In this document: positions 1 through 7,927 of the stretch, in pieces
Layout: every line of letters begins with the position of its first letter
Numbering within the stretch: position 1 is the first letter of the stretch
Assembly (NCBI RefSeq): GCF_001708445.1
Contig: NZ_CP015637.1
Location: forward strand, 2,543,001-2,607,000
Length of the DNA stretch: 64,000 nt
DNA from: Pseudomonas fluorescens
GTDB lineage: Bacteria; Pseudomonadota; Gammaproteobacteria; Pseudomonadales; Pseudomonadaceae
Reading direction: 5' to 3'
Program-made: the position numbers and the translations under genes
The notes under the pieces: generated by a model
Told to the model about the DNA's origin: nothing
Databases searched by the model: none
Seen by the model: only the letters and a program-made list of their open reading frames with translations

Positions 1-253
1 CCTGGCGCAGCAGCAGTTCGACTTTCAGCGGTGCGAAATCGCGGCCCAGTTGCTCGGTGACCTGGGACCAGCGCTCCACTGGCGCCCGCTGGTACTGTTT
101 GACGATCAGGGTTTGCATGCCCCGGGACTGCTCGACGTTGTAGGCCAGGTAACGGTGTTCGAAGACCTGGACCACCAGCTTGGGAATCAGGTAGATCGCC
201 GCGCTGAAGGTGACGATGGTGATCAGGTAGAGGCGTAGCAGCACACGAAACAT
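1..253 (-). CDS. Sensor histidine kinase, N-terminal part (cut by window edge)
   Basis: Inner-membrane sensor kinase, presumed to phosphorylate the response regulator encoded just upstream. Only about 84 N-terminal residues are in the window. They begin MFRVLLRLYLITIVTF, a short cytoplasmic start followed by one transmembrane helix, then a predicted periplasmic segment containing VEQSRGMQTLIVKQYQRA. No HAMP, H-box or ATPase region is visible because the gene runs off the left edge, so the kinase call rests on the pairing with the regulator, the 3-bp gap between them and the membrane-anchored N-terminus. The layout resembles RstB-type kinases, but the family is not proven from this fragment. 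Confidence 0.72.
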   Translation of the reverse strand, partial: MFRVLLRLYLITIVTFSAAIYLIPKLVVQVFEHRYLAYNVEQSRGMQTLIVKQYQRAPVERWSQVTEQLGRDFAPLKVELLLRQ

Positions 254-256
254 GGA

Positions 257-958
257 TCAGCATTCCCACTCGGAACGACTGAACAAGTAGCCCTTGCCCC
301 ACACGGTCTTGATCTTGCGCGCCTCGCCAGCGTGGTCGTCGAATTTGCGGCGCAGCTTGGAAATCGCCACGTCCACCGAGCGGTCGGTGCCGTTGAACTC
401 GATGCCGCGCAGGCGTTGCAGGATCTGGTCGCGGCTGAGCACCTCGCCGGCATGCCGGGCCAGCACCACCAGCAGGTTGTATTCACCGCTGGACAACTCC
501 ACCGCCTGCTCACGCCAACTCACGGTGCGTTCCGACAGGTCGATGCACAGGTTGCCCATGACGATCTGGTCGTTGACCACCTGGGGCTCCGACAGACTGC
601 TGCGGCGCAGCAATGTGCGGACACGAGCGAGCAGCACGCGCGGTTCGCAGGGTTTGGTCACATAGTCATCGGCGCCCATTTCCAGGCCCAGCACCTGGTC
701 ATGGCTGTCATCACGGGCGGTCAGCATCAGGATCGGCAGGCCCGCCGAGTCGGCGCGCAGCAAGCGGCACACTTGCAAGCCGTCGAGACCGGGCAGCATC
801 AGGTCGAGGATCACTAGGTCGGGCGGGTTGAGGCGCGCGCGTTCGCGCACATGATCGCCCCGGCTGAGCACACTGACGTGGTAACCGTTGCGTTCCAGGT
901 AGCTGGCAATCAGCTCGGAGAGAGCGGCGTCGTCTTCGACCAGGAGGATGTTGGGCAT
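257..958 (-). CDS. OmpR/PhoB-family response regulator (RstA-like)
   Basis: Cytoplasmic DNA-binding response regulator of 233 residues, the usual length for the OmpR class. The receiver domain (about 1-118) has the acidic pair at D9/D10, the phospho-acceptor Asp at residue 52 in LVILDLMLPG, the LTAR Thr and the conserved Lys in YVTKP. The C-terminal winged helix (about 130-228) contains LSSGEYNLL and the SVDVAISKLRRK recognition-helix segment. It starts at an ATG and lies 3 bp before the kinase gene, so the two form an operon. It is transcribed away from the RND pump genes across a gap of about 285 bp that holds a REPIN. Control of the pump by this regulator is plausible but only inferred from position. 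Confidence 0.92.
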   Translation of the reverse strand: MPNILLVEDDAALSELIASYLERNGYHVSVLSRGDHVRERARLNPPDLVILDLMLPGLDGLQVCRLLRADSAGLPILMLTARDDSHDQVLGLEMGADDYVTKPCEPRVLLARVRTLLRRSSLSEPQVVNDQIVMGNLCIDLSERTVSWREQAVELSSGEYNLLVVLARHAGEVLSRDQILQRLRGIEFNGTDRSVDVAISKLRRKFDDHAGEARKIKTVWGKGYLFSRSEWEC

Positions 959-1000
959 GATGTTTCCAGAAATACAGTGATGTGTCGTTCACAAATCCCA

Positions 1001-1091
1001 TGTGGGAGCAGGCTTGCCTGCTATGGCGGTGCTTCAGATACAGAGTCGTTGACTGATTCACCGCGATCGGGGGCAAGCCCCCTCCCACATT
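1001..1091. repeat. REPIN (GTGGGAG-type REP doublet)
   Basis: Two inverted REP sequences, left arm TGTGGGAGCAGGCTTGCCTG and right arm GGGGGCAAGCCCCCTCCCAC, enclose about 50 bp. This is the pattern of Pseudomonas REPINs, small elements mobilised by REP-associated tyrosine transposases. The element fills most of the intergenic space between the divergent two-component system and RND pump genes. The left arm is diverged from the family consensus (GAGCAGGC instead of GAGGGGGC). Confidence 0.85.
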
Positions 1092-1243
1092 TGATCCTCA
1101 TTGTAAGCAAGGTTGTGCAAGGATATACGCCCCCGGTGCCCTGCGGGCTGCACCTTACATTTCTTCACAGACGACCTACACAGCTTCACAGCACCACGGC
1201 GCAGGTGGCCTTAGGATGCGCCAGTCAATATTGGGATAAGAGC

Positions 1244-2386
1244 ATGTCGAAGAATCTGTTTGCGCCGTTTTGCCTGTTGGCCCTGACGCTGGCACTCAGC
1301 GCCTGTGACAAGTCGGCCGATGAGGCACCGGCAACGCCCCCGGTCAAAGTGAGGATCGAAACCCTTGCAGCCAAGCCCCTGTCCATCACCAGCGAATTGA
1401 GCGGGCGTATCGCCGCGCCGCGCATTGCCGAAGTGCGTGCGCGGGTCGCCGGGGTGGTGATGCAACGGGTGTTCAAGGAAGGCCATGACGTCAAACAGGG
1501 CGACGTGCTGTTTCGCATCGACCCAGCACCGTTCAAGGCCGACCTGGACAGTGCCCAGGCCAACCTGAGCAAAGCCGAGGCCAATGCGTTCCAGGCGCGC
1601 CTGCAGGAGCAGCGCTACAGCCAGTTGGTGGAAGGCAATGCCATCAGCGGCCAGGACTACGACAACGCCCGCGCCGCCGTGCGCCAGACCAACGCCGAAG
1701 TCGCCGCCAACAAGGCCGCCGTCGAGCGCGCCAGGCTGAACCTGGGCTATGCCACCGTGACCGCGCCGATTTCCGGGCGCATCGGCCGCGCACTGGTAAC
1801 CGAGGGGGCGCTGGTCGGCCAGAACGAGGCCACGCCACTGGCGCTTATCCAGCAACTGGACCCGATTCACGCCGACCTGACCCAGTCCACCCGCGAGCTG
1901 AACGACCTGCGCCGCGCCTTCCGCGCGGGCAGCTTGAAGCAAGTCGGCCAGGACCAGGCCAAGGCCACGTTGATCCAGGACGACGGCAGCCTGTATCCGC
2001 TGCCAGGCAAGTTGCTGTTCGCCGAAATCAGCGTCGACCCGGGCACCGGTCAAATCATCCTGCGCAGCGAGTTCCCCAACCCCGACCTCGACCTGTTGCC
2101 CGGCAGCTTCGTGCGCGTGCGCCTGGAACAGGCCGTCGACAAACAAGGCATCAGCGTGCCGCAACGCGCCATCACCCGTGATAGCGCCGGTATCCCCATG
2201 GTGCTGTTGCTGGACGCCGAACAAACCGTGAGCCTGCAACCGGTGGAACTGGGCGCGGTCATCGAAGACCGCTGGATCGTCAGCAGCGGCCTCAAGGCCG
2301 GCGACCGTATCGTCGTCGAGGGCCTGCAACACGCGCGGCCCGGTGAAAAAGTTGAAGTGGACGACAGCCCGCTCGTAAAGGAATAA
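1244..2386 (+). CDS. mexV: RND efflux periplasmic adaptor lipoprotein (MexV-like)
   Basis: Membrane fusion protein of 380 residues that links an inner-membrane RND pump to an outer-membrane channel. It has a lipoprotein signal peptide with lipobox LSAC near residue 19. A biotinyl-lipoyl-like half (EVRARVAGVVMQRVFKEGHD), an alpha-helical hairpin rich in AxANLSKAEAN-type heptads, the second lipoyl half (ATVTAPISGRIG) and the beta-barrel and membrane-proximal domains follow in the AcrA/MexA order. The start at 1244 gives a clean signal peptide; the frame is open further upstream but that part is REPIN-derived. It lies 6 bp before the pump gene. No outer-membrane factor gene follows, as I recall for MexVW. 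The MexV assignment is from memory of the family and is tentative. Confidence 0.88.
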   Translation: MSKNLFAPFCLLALTLALSACDKSADEAPATPPVKVRIETLAAKPLSITSELSGRIAAPRIAEVRARVAGVVMQRVFKEGHDVKQGDVLFRIDPAPFKADLDSAQANLSKAEANAFQARLQEQRYSQLVEGNAISGQDYDNARAAVRQTNAEVAANKAAVERARLNLGYATVTAPISGRIGRALVTEGALVGQNEATPLALIQQLDPIHADLTQSTRELNDLRRAFRAGSLKQVGQDQAKATLIQDDGSLYPLPGKLLFAEISVDPGTGQIILRSEFPNPDLDLLPGSFVRVRLEQAVDKQGISVPQRAITRDSAGIPMVLLLDAEQTVSLQPVELGAVIEDRWIVSSGLKAGDRIVVEGLQHARPGEKVEVDDSPLVKE

Positions 2387-2392
2387 CCCGCC

Positions 2393-5300
2393 ATGCCGCA
2401 GTTTTTTATTGACCGCCCGGTGTTCGCCTGGGTGGTGGCCATGTTCATCCTGCTGGCCGGTGCGCTGGCCATCCCGCAGTTGCCGGTGGCCCAGTACCCC
2501 GACGTCGCGCCACCGAAAGTGGAAATCTACGCGGTGTACCCGGGCGCTTCGGCCCAGACCCTGGATGAAAGTGTGGTCAGCCTGATCGAGCAGGAGCTCA
2601 ACGGTGCCGATCACCTGCTGTATTTCGAATCCCAGAGCAGCCTGGGTTCGGCAACCATTACCGCGACCTTCCAGCCGGGCACCAACCCGGAAATGGCCCA
2701 GGTCGATGTGCAGAACCGCCTCAAGGCGGTGGAGCCGCGCCTGCCCCAAGCCGTGACCCAGCAAGGTTTGCGGGTGGAGAAAGTGTCTGCCGGCTTCCTG
2801 CTGCTGGTCACGCTCACCTCCAACGACGGCAAGCTCGACGACGTGGCGCTCAGCGATTACCTGGCGCGCAACGTGATGAACGAGCTCAAGCGCCTGGACG
2901 GGGTGGGCAAGGCCCAGTTGTATGGTGCCGAACGCGCCATGCGCATCTGGATCGACCCGCAGAAGCTGATCGGCTTCAACCTCACGCCGGCCGACGTGAA
3001 TGCCGCGATCAGCGCACAGAACGCACAGGTTTCCGCCGGCAGCATCGGTGATTTGCCGGGCACCAATACCCAGGAGATCACGGCGGCGATCCTGGTCAAG
3101 GGCCAGCTGTCCACGCCGGCGGAGTTCGCCGACATTGTGCTCAAGGCCAACCCGGACGGGTCCACCGTGCGCATCGGCGATGTGGCGCGTGTGGAAGTGG
3201 GCAGCCAGGAATACCAGTTCTCCACACGCCTGAACGGCAAGCCCTCGACCGCCGTCAGCGTGCAACTGTCGCCAGGCGCCAACGCCCTGAGTACCGCGAC
3301 CCTGGTGCGGGCGAAGATGGACGAGTTGTCGCGTTACTTCCCGGCCAATGTGGAATACAAGATTCCGTACGACACCTCGCCGTTCGTCAAGGTCTCGATC
3401 ACCAAGGTGGTCTACACCCTGCTCGAAGCCATGGCGCTGGTATTCGCGGTGATGTTCCTGTTCCTGCAGAACGTGCGCTACACGCTGATCCCGACGCTGG
3501 TGGTGCCGATCGCGCTGATGGGCACCTTCGCCACCATGCTGTTGCTGGGCTTCTCGATCAACGTGTTGACCATGTTCGGCATGGTGCTGGCCATCGGCAT
3601 CCTGGTGGACGATGCGATCGTCGTGGTGGAGAACGTCGAGCGGATCATGGCCACCGAGGGCCTGTCGCCCAAGGACGCGACCAAGAAAGCCATGGGCCAG
3701 ATCACCGGCGCCATCATCGGCATCACCCTGGTGCTGGTCGCGGTATTCCTGCCGATGGCATTCATGCCGGGGTCGGTGGGGGTGATTTACCAGCAGTTCT
3801 CGCTGTCGATGGCCACCTCGATCCTGTTCTCGGCGTTCCTCGCCCTGACCTTGACCCCAGCCTTGTGCGCGACGCTGCTCAAGCCGATCGCCAAGGGTGA
3901 TCACCACGCCAAGGGCGGCTTCTTCGGCTGGTTCAACCAGCGTTTTGAAAGCCTCACCAATCGCTACGAAGGCTGGGTGGCCTATGCCCTCAAGCGCAGC
4001 GGCCGTTACCTGTTGATTTACCTGGTGCTGCTGGTGGGCCTGGGGTGGATGTTCAGCCGCCTGCCCTCCTCGTTCCTGCCCGTGGAAGACCAGGGCTACA
4101 CCATCACCGATATCCAGTTGCCCCCAGGTGCGAGCAAGAACCGCACGGTGCAGGTGGCCGAGCAGATCGAAGCGCACAACGCCGGGGAGCCCGGCGTGGG
4201 TGATACCACCATGATCATGGGTTTCAGTTTCTCCGGCTCGGGGCAGAACGCGGCGCTGGCGTTTACGACGCTCAAGGATTGGTCGCAACGCAGCAGCGAC
4301 GATTCCGCCGCGTCGATTGCCGACCGCGCCAACATGGCCTTCAGCGAGCTCAAGGACGCGATTGCCTATGCGATCCTGCCGCCCCCCGTGGACGGCCTGG
4401 GCACCTCCAGTGGTTTCGAGTTCCGCTTGCAGGACCGCGGCGGTGTTGGCCATGCGGCGTTGATGGCGGCACGTACCGAATTGCTCAACGCCGCCGGCAA
4501 AAGCCCGATCCTGGCCAACGTGCGCGAAACCGCCCTGGCCGAAGCCCCGCAGGTACAGCTGGAGGTGGACCGCAAGCAGGCCAACGCATTGGGCGTGGCC
4601 TTTGCCGATGTGGGCAGCGTGTTGTCGTCGGCCATCGGCTCGGCCTACGTCAACGACTTCCCCAACCAGGGCCGCATGCAACGCGTGGTGGTGCAGGCCG
4701 AAGGCGACCAGCGCAGCCAAGTGGCGGATTTGATGAAGATCAATGTGCGCAACAAAGCCGGCAAGATGGTGCCGCTGTCGGCCTTTGTCGAAGCCAAATG
4801 GACCCAGGGCCCGGCGCAGTTGACGCGCTACAACGGCTACCCGGCCATCGCCATCAGCGGCGAAGCGGCACCGGGGCACAGCACCGGCGAGGCGATGGAA
4901 GAAATCCAGCGCCTGGTCAGCCAGTTGCCGGCGGGGCTGGGCCAGGAGTGGACCGGGTTGTCACTGCAGGAACGCTTGTCCGGCTCCCAGGCGCCGTTGC
5001 TATTGGGTCTGTCACTGCTGATCGTGTTCCTGTGCCTGGCAGCGCTGTATGAAAGCTGGTCGATCCCCACGTCGGTATTGCTGGTGGTGCCGCTCGGCGT
5101 ACTCGGCGCGGTCATGGCCGTTTCCTTGCGCGGCATGCCCAACGATGTGTTCTTCAAGGTCGGCTTGATCACCATCATCGGCCTGTCGGCGAAAAACGCG
5201 ATCCTGATCATCGAGTTCGCCAAGGACCTGTACGACCAGGGCGAAGACCTGATGAGCGCCACCCTGAAGGCCGCGCGCTTGCGCCTGCGCCCGATCATCA

Positions 5301-5482
5301 TGACGTCGCTGGCGTTCATCCTCGGCGTGGTGCCATTGGCCATTGCCACCGGCGCCAGTTCCGCCAGCCAGCAGGCGATTGGTACGGGGGTGATTGGCGG
5401 GATGATCACGGCGACACTGGCGGTGGTGTTTGTGCCGGTGTTCTTTGTGGTGGTCATGAAGCTGGTGCGCAAAAAGAGCTAA
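2393..5482 (+). CDS. mexW: RND multidrug efflux permease, HAE1 family (MexW-like)
   Basis: Proton-driven inner-membrane drug exporter of 1029 residues, the normal HAE1 size. It opens with MPQFFIDRPVFAWVVAMF (TM1) and shows the porter-domain start GALAIPQLPVAQYPDVAPP. The TM4 proton-relay motif GILVDDAIVVVENVER carries the Asp pair. GFSINVLTMFGMVLAIG and the TM10 Lys region GLSAKNAILIIEFAKD are also present. The two halves, each a large periplasmic loop between TM1/2 and TM7/8, are complete. It is translated 6 bp downstream of the adaptor. The protein resembles MexW of the MexVW pump as I recall it, but AcrB-like pumps are hard to tell apart without alignment. Substrates cannot be read from the sequence. 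Confidence 0.93.
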   Translation: MPQFFIDRPVFAWVVAMFILLAGALAIPQLPVAQYPDVAPPKVEIYAVYPGASAQTLDESVVSLIEQELNGADHLLYFESQSSLGSATITATFQPGTNPEMAQVDVQNRLKAVEPRLPQAVTQQGLRVEKVSAGFLLLVTLTSNDGKLDDVALSDYLARNVMNELKRLDGVGKAQLYGAERAMRIWIDPQKLIGFNLTPADVNAAISAQNAQVSAGSIGDLPGTNTQEITAAILVKGQLSTPAEFADIVLKANPDGSTVRIGDVARVEVGSQEYQFSTRLNGKPSTAVSVQLSPGANALSTATLVRAKMDELSRYFPANVEYKIPYDTSPFVKVSITKVVYTLLEAMALVFAVMFLFLQNVRYTLIPTLVVPIALMGTFATMLLLGFSINVLTMFGMVLAIGILVDDAIVVVENVERIMATEGLSPKDATKKAMGQITGAIIGITLVLVAVFLPMAFMPGSVGVIYQQFSLSMATSILFSAFLALTLTPALCATLLKPIAKGDHHAKGGFFGWFNQRFESLTNRYEGWVAYALKRSGRYLLIYLVLLVGLGWMFSRLPSSFLPVEDQGYTITDIQLPPGASKNRTVQVAEQIEAHNAGEPGVGDTTMIMGFSFSGSGQNAALAFTTLKDWSQRSSDDSAASIADRANMAFSELKDAIAYAILPPPVDGLGTSSGFEFRLQDRGGVGHAALMAARTELLNAAGKSPILANVRETALAEAPQVQLEVDRKQANALGVAFADVGSVLSSAIGSAYVNDFPNQGRMQRVVVQAEGDQRSQVADLMKINVRNKAGKMVPLSAFVEAKWTQGPAQLTRYNGYPAIAISGEAAPGHSTGEAMEEIQRLVSQLPAGLGQEWTGLSLQERLSGSQAPLLLGLSLLIVFLCLAALYESWSIPTSVLLVVPLGVLGAVMAVSLRGMPNDVFFKVGLITIIGLSAKNAILIIEFAKDLYDQGEDLMSATLKAARLRLRPIIMTSLAFILGVVPLAIATGASSASQQAIGTGVIGGMITATLAVVFVPVFFVVVMKLVRKKS

Positions 5483-5506
5483 GGCTTTTTGGGGGACACG
5501 GTAACT

Positions 5507-5638
5507 GTGGCGAGCGGGCTTGTCCCGCGTTGGGCTGCGCAGCAGCCCCAATAAGAGCGCTGCAGTGTGCCAGGCAGGTCCGGGGTTATGTTTTGGGGCT
5601 GCTTCGCAGCCCAACGCGGGACAAGCCCGCTCGCCACA
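5507..5638. repeat. Long palindromic REPIN, 132 bp (copy 1)
   Basis: Perfect-looking inverted arms of about 44 bp: GTGGCGAGCGGGCTTGTCCC at the left, matched by the complement at the right end, with GCGTTGGGCTGCG continuing the stem. They surround a loop of about 45 bp. A near-identical copy lies at 50769-50900. The two differ at 5 positions, and one pair of differences is compensatory within the stem. It fills the space between the pump gene and the DUF1345 gene and may act as an RNA hairpin after mexW. Confidence 0.88.
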
Positions 5639-5682
5639 AAAAATGCGCTAAGGTGCTCACAAATAGCCATTTGTGAGCCCCC

Positions 5683-6324
5683 ATGCCCTTCCTCGCCCGC
5701 ACCCACCCTCGCCTCTCCGCTGCCGCCGCCCTGGGCCTTGCCGCTGGCATCCTGGTGCCGGCCGACAGCGTCGTCAGCAAGATCCTCATTGGCTGGAACA
5801 CCGGGGTCTGGACCTACCTGGTGCTGATGCTGTGGCTGACCATCCGCGCCAAGGCCCCGGACGTCAAACGCATCGCCGAGATCGAAGACGAAAACGCCGG
5901 CCTGGTGCTGTTCATCGTATGCATCGCCGCCATTGCGAGTTTGGCGACCATCACCTTCGAGCTGGTGGGCAGCAAAGACCTGCCGACCACCGCGCGCCTG
6001 CTGCACTACGGCTTTACCGGGCTGACCGTGATCGGCTCATGGCTGCTGATCGGGGTGATTTTCAGCGTGCATTACGCGCGCCTGTATTACACCTGGGAAG
6101 GCAAGGAGCCTGCACTGCGATTTGCCGAAGACCTGCGCACCCCCAACTACTGGGACTTCCTGTATTTCTCCTTCACCATCGGCGTGGCCGTGCAAACGGC
6201 GGACGTGGGGGTGGCGACCCGCGCCATGCGCAAAGTGGTGCTGGGGCAATCGTTGATCGGGTTTCTGTTCAACACGGCGATCCTGGGCTTCTCGATCAAT
6301 ATCGCCGCGGGCCTGTTTGGTTGA
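5683..6324 (+). CDS. DUF1345 family integral membrane protein
   Basis: Inner-membrane protein of 213 residues with about five hydrophobic segments (for example [60 protein letters not shown] and [18 protein letters not shown]). The features HYARLYY and [21 protein letters not shown] are typical of the DUF1345 family, whose C-terminal part resembles a potassium-channel pore segment. Function is unknown. It starts at an ATG a short distance after the palindromic REPIN and seems to be monocistronic. The chance that it belongs to the efflux operon is low because of the intervening element. Confidence 0.82.
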   Translation: MPFLARTHPRLSAAAALGLAAGILVPADSVVSKILIGWNTGVWTYLVLMLWLTIRAKAPDVKRIAEIEDENAGLVLFIVCIAAIASLATITFELVGSKDLPTTARLLHYGFTGLTVIGSWLLIGVIFSVHYARLYYTWEGKEPALRFAEDLRTPNYWDFLYFSFTIGVAVQTADVGVATRAMRKVVLGQSLIGFLFNTAILGFSINIAAGLFG

Positions 6325-6360
6325 GGCTCAATCGCTCTTCTATCCGACGAGTGGCTCCCT

Positions 6361-6380
6361 GACCTGTTAGTTCTGACAGT
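6361..6380 (+). promoter_or_regulatory. Shared 20-bp dyad upstream of the sugar-binding-like gene
   Basis: The sequence GACCTGTTAGTTCTGACAGT lies about 125 bp before the start codon at 6504. A 19/20 match occurs on the minus strand at 14627-14646, upstream of the Ig-like gene starting at 14511. The core CTGT-N8-ACAG is an imperfect dyad, so a dimeric repressor or activator site is likely. It superficially matches the LexA core but lacks the AT-rich centre. Confidence 0.5.
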
Positions 6381-6503
6381 TGTGTGCAACGTCAATATGG
6401 CGCCGAATAGCCTCACGTATGCAGCCGCACTGCGTGCCGTAGAAGCGCTGATGTGCAACTGAAAATCACCGGCTGCAACCACTTTCCGGCGGGAGAAAAA
6501 ATA

Positions 6504-7301
6504 ATGCCAAGGCGAACGGCCTCAACCAGCAACCTCCTCCTCAACGGTAATTTCAGTCAATACGCAATGCACTGGAATACAACAGGCTCTGTCGATTACT
6601 CCCGACAATACTGTAGAGCACTTACCGGTCAGGCCTCCCAGCAGGTCAATATCAACCCTGGTGCCAGTTACTTACTGCGCATGTGGAGTCAAGTGATCTT
6701 CAAGGGTGCTGGCGCGGTGGTGATCACCTCTGAGCCCTCGGGTACAGCCGATCGTATTGAGCTCGATGCTTTTCATCTGTGGACCAAACGAGAGTTCACC
6801 TATTCCCCTCCCGCCGGTACAACCTCCGCTACCGTCACCGTCACGGGCACGACAGGCGAGGTTTGTGTCGACGAGATTGAACTGCTCGTGGACACCACCA
6901 CTCCAGTTCGACCGGAGCTGATCAGAAATGGCGATTTCATCCAAAATAACGCTGATTGGACCGTAGAAAGGCCTGGGCCAGCGTCAAGCGTCAACTTCAC
7001 CGCCGGTGTCTGCAGTGCGAACCTGGGGGGCTTGATCTATCAGGACATAGCGGTAGAGCCCGGCAAAACCTACAGTTTTAACCTGATGGCCGCGAACCCC
7101 ACAAGCGGGGACGGCGCGGCCCGGTTGTACGACGTGGCCAATACCGGCGTTATCTTGCTGGATATTGAATTAAGAGGGCCGGAAACGTTCCAGCCCTATC
7201 AACGTAACTTCCAAGTTCCAGCCGGTACGCACCAACTGCGTGTACTGATGGTGGGAATTACCTTTTTGAGACTAGACAGCGTGTCCTTCAAGCTCGCCTG
7301 A
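6504..7301 (+). CDS. Protein of two tandem carbohydrate-binding-like (galactose-binding fold) modules
   Basis: 265-residue protein not recognised by name. It consists of two repeats, about residues 9-130 and 136-265. Each opens with an NG(N/D)F motif plus downstream Trp (LLLNGNFSQYAMHW and LIRNGDFIQNNADW), continues with strand patterns around VNINPGASYLLRMWSQ and IAVEPGKTYSFNLMA, and closes with a VDEIEL / LDSVSF strand. That is the layout of CBM4/9-type beta-sandwich modules. No signal peptide is visible from the chosen ATG, which follows GGCGGGAGAAAAA. It lies first in the accessory block, with the shared 20-bp dyad in its upstream region. A role in binding surface glycans is an inference from fold only. 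Confidence 0.62.
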   Translation: MPRRTASTSNLLLNGNFSQYAMHWNTTGSVDYSRQYCRALTGQASQQVNINPGASYLLRMWSQVIFKGAGAVVITSEPSGTADRIELDAFHLWTKREFTYSPPAGTTSATVTVTGTTGEVCVDEIELLVDTTTPVRPELIRNGDFIQNNADWTVERPGPASSVNFTAGVCSANLGGLIYQDIAVEPGKTYSFNLMAANPTSGDGAARLYDVANTGVILLDIELRGPETFQPYQRNFQVPAGTHQLRVLMVGITFLRLDSVSFKLA

Positions 7302-7435
7302 AGGCACTGCCGACTTGATTGAAAGTATTTGTGTGAAGTCGATAACCCAACACGTTGCGCGTTGATGTGGCAGTCCAGGTGGAGACGTAATCGCCAGGCA
7401 CTCGACACGCTCCCAGCCCCCAAGGAGAAACGCTC

Positions 7436-7855
7436 ATGACCGCCATCCACCGTCACCGTCCACCAAAACTGCATCTGGCCGCCCAGTATTTTAAAGGCGT
7501 TATCGACGGCGAAGATTTCACCGCCAATATATTTTCAATCACCTGCACGGCAGGAAAATGGACGATCACCGGCAGTAAAGTCGATAGCAACGGCGTGACC
7601 CACAAGTTGCAGTTGTCGCTACCTTCAACTTATGGCAGAGGCATCTATCGACTGGAGGACGAGCCGGACATTCGGTTTACCTATAGCACTGATGACCTTT
7701 TAGAGCCTGTACTGCGATACGGTTTCTCCGGATTGGTCGAATTCAGGGCCATTGACCCTTCAAATACCCACGCCACGGGTGGACTCAGCGATATCCAAAC
7801 CCGTGACGACGGCAACCCAGTCTCTACCATCTCTGCGCTGTTCAGCCTGGGCTGA
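7436..7855 (+). CDS. Unknown 139-residue beta-rich protein
   Basis: Not recognised. The ATG follows a strong ribosome binding site, CAAGGAGAAACGCTC. The protein has no signal peptide or membrane segment and reads as alternating beta strands (FKGVIDGEDFTANIFSI, KWTITGSKVDSNG, LVEFRAID). One Cys is present. It lies 134 bp after the two-module protein on the same strand and ends just before a strong bidirectional terminator, so it may be co-transcribed with it. Codon use appears less GC-rich than the flanking core genes. Possible roles include a secreted or phage-tail-like small beta protein, but nothing in the sequence decides this. Confidence 0.6.
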   Translation: MTAIHRHRPPKLHLAAQYFKGVIDGEDFTANIFSITCTAGKWTITGSKVDSNGVTHKLQLSLPSTYGRGIYRLEDEPDIRFTYSTDDLLEPVLRYGFSGLVEFRAIDPSNTHATGGLSDIQTRDDGNPVSTISALFSLG

Positions 7856-7882
7856 CGCCCGAAGGTCGTTAAACTGCACATA

Positions 7883-7912
7883 CCAAAAAGGAAGCCGTAG
7901 CTTCCTTTTTGG
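7883..7912. terminator. Bidirectional Rho-independent terminator
   Basis: A perfect 13-bp stem, CCAAAAAGGAAGC paired with GCTTCCTTTTTGG, around the tetraloop CGTA. A-rich and T-rich flanks lie on the two sides, so it works in both directions. It sits between the convergent 3' ends of the 139-residue protein gene and the autotransporter gene. Confidence 0.88.
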
Positions 7913-7927
7913 ATACATACGTATGAG

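Noticed and set aside
1211..4879. A 1222-codon open frame antisense to the RND adaptor and pump
   Set aside because: It is a mirror of high-GC codon bias, rich in His/Gln/Gly/Arg without any domain, and overlaps two well-supported genes on the other strand.
6361..6380. Shared dyad as a LexA box
   Set aside because: It has CTGT-N8-ACAG, but the centre lacks the AT-rich pattern of Pseudomonas LexA sites and no SOS gene is nearby; left as an unassigned operator.
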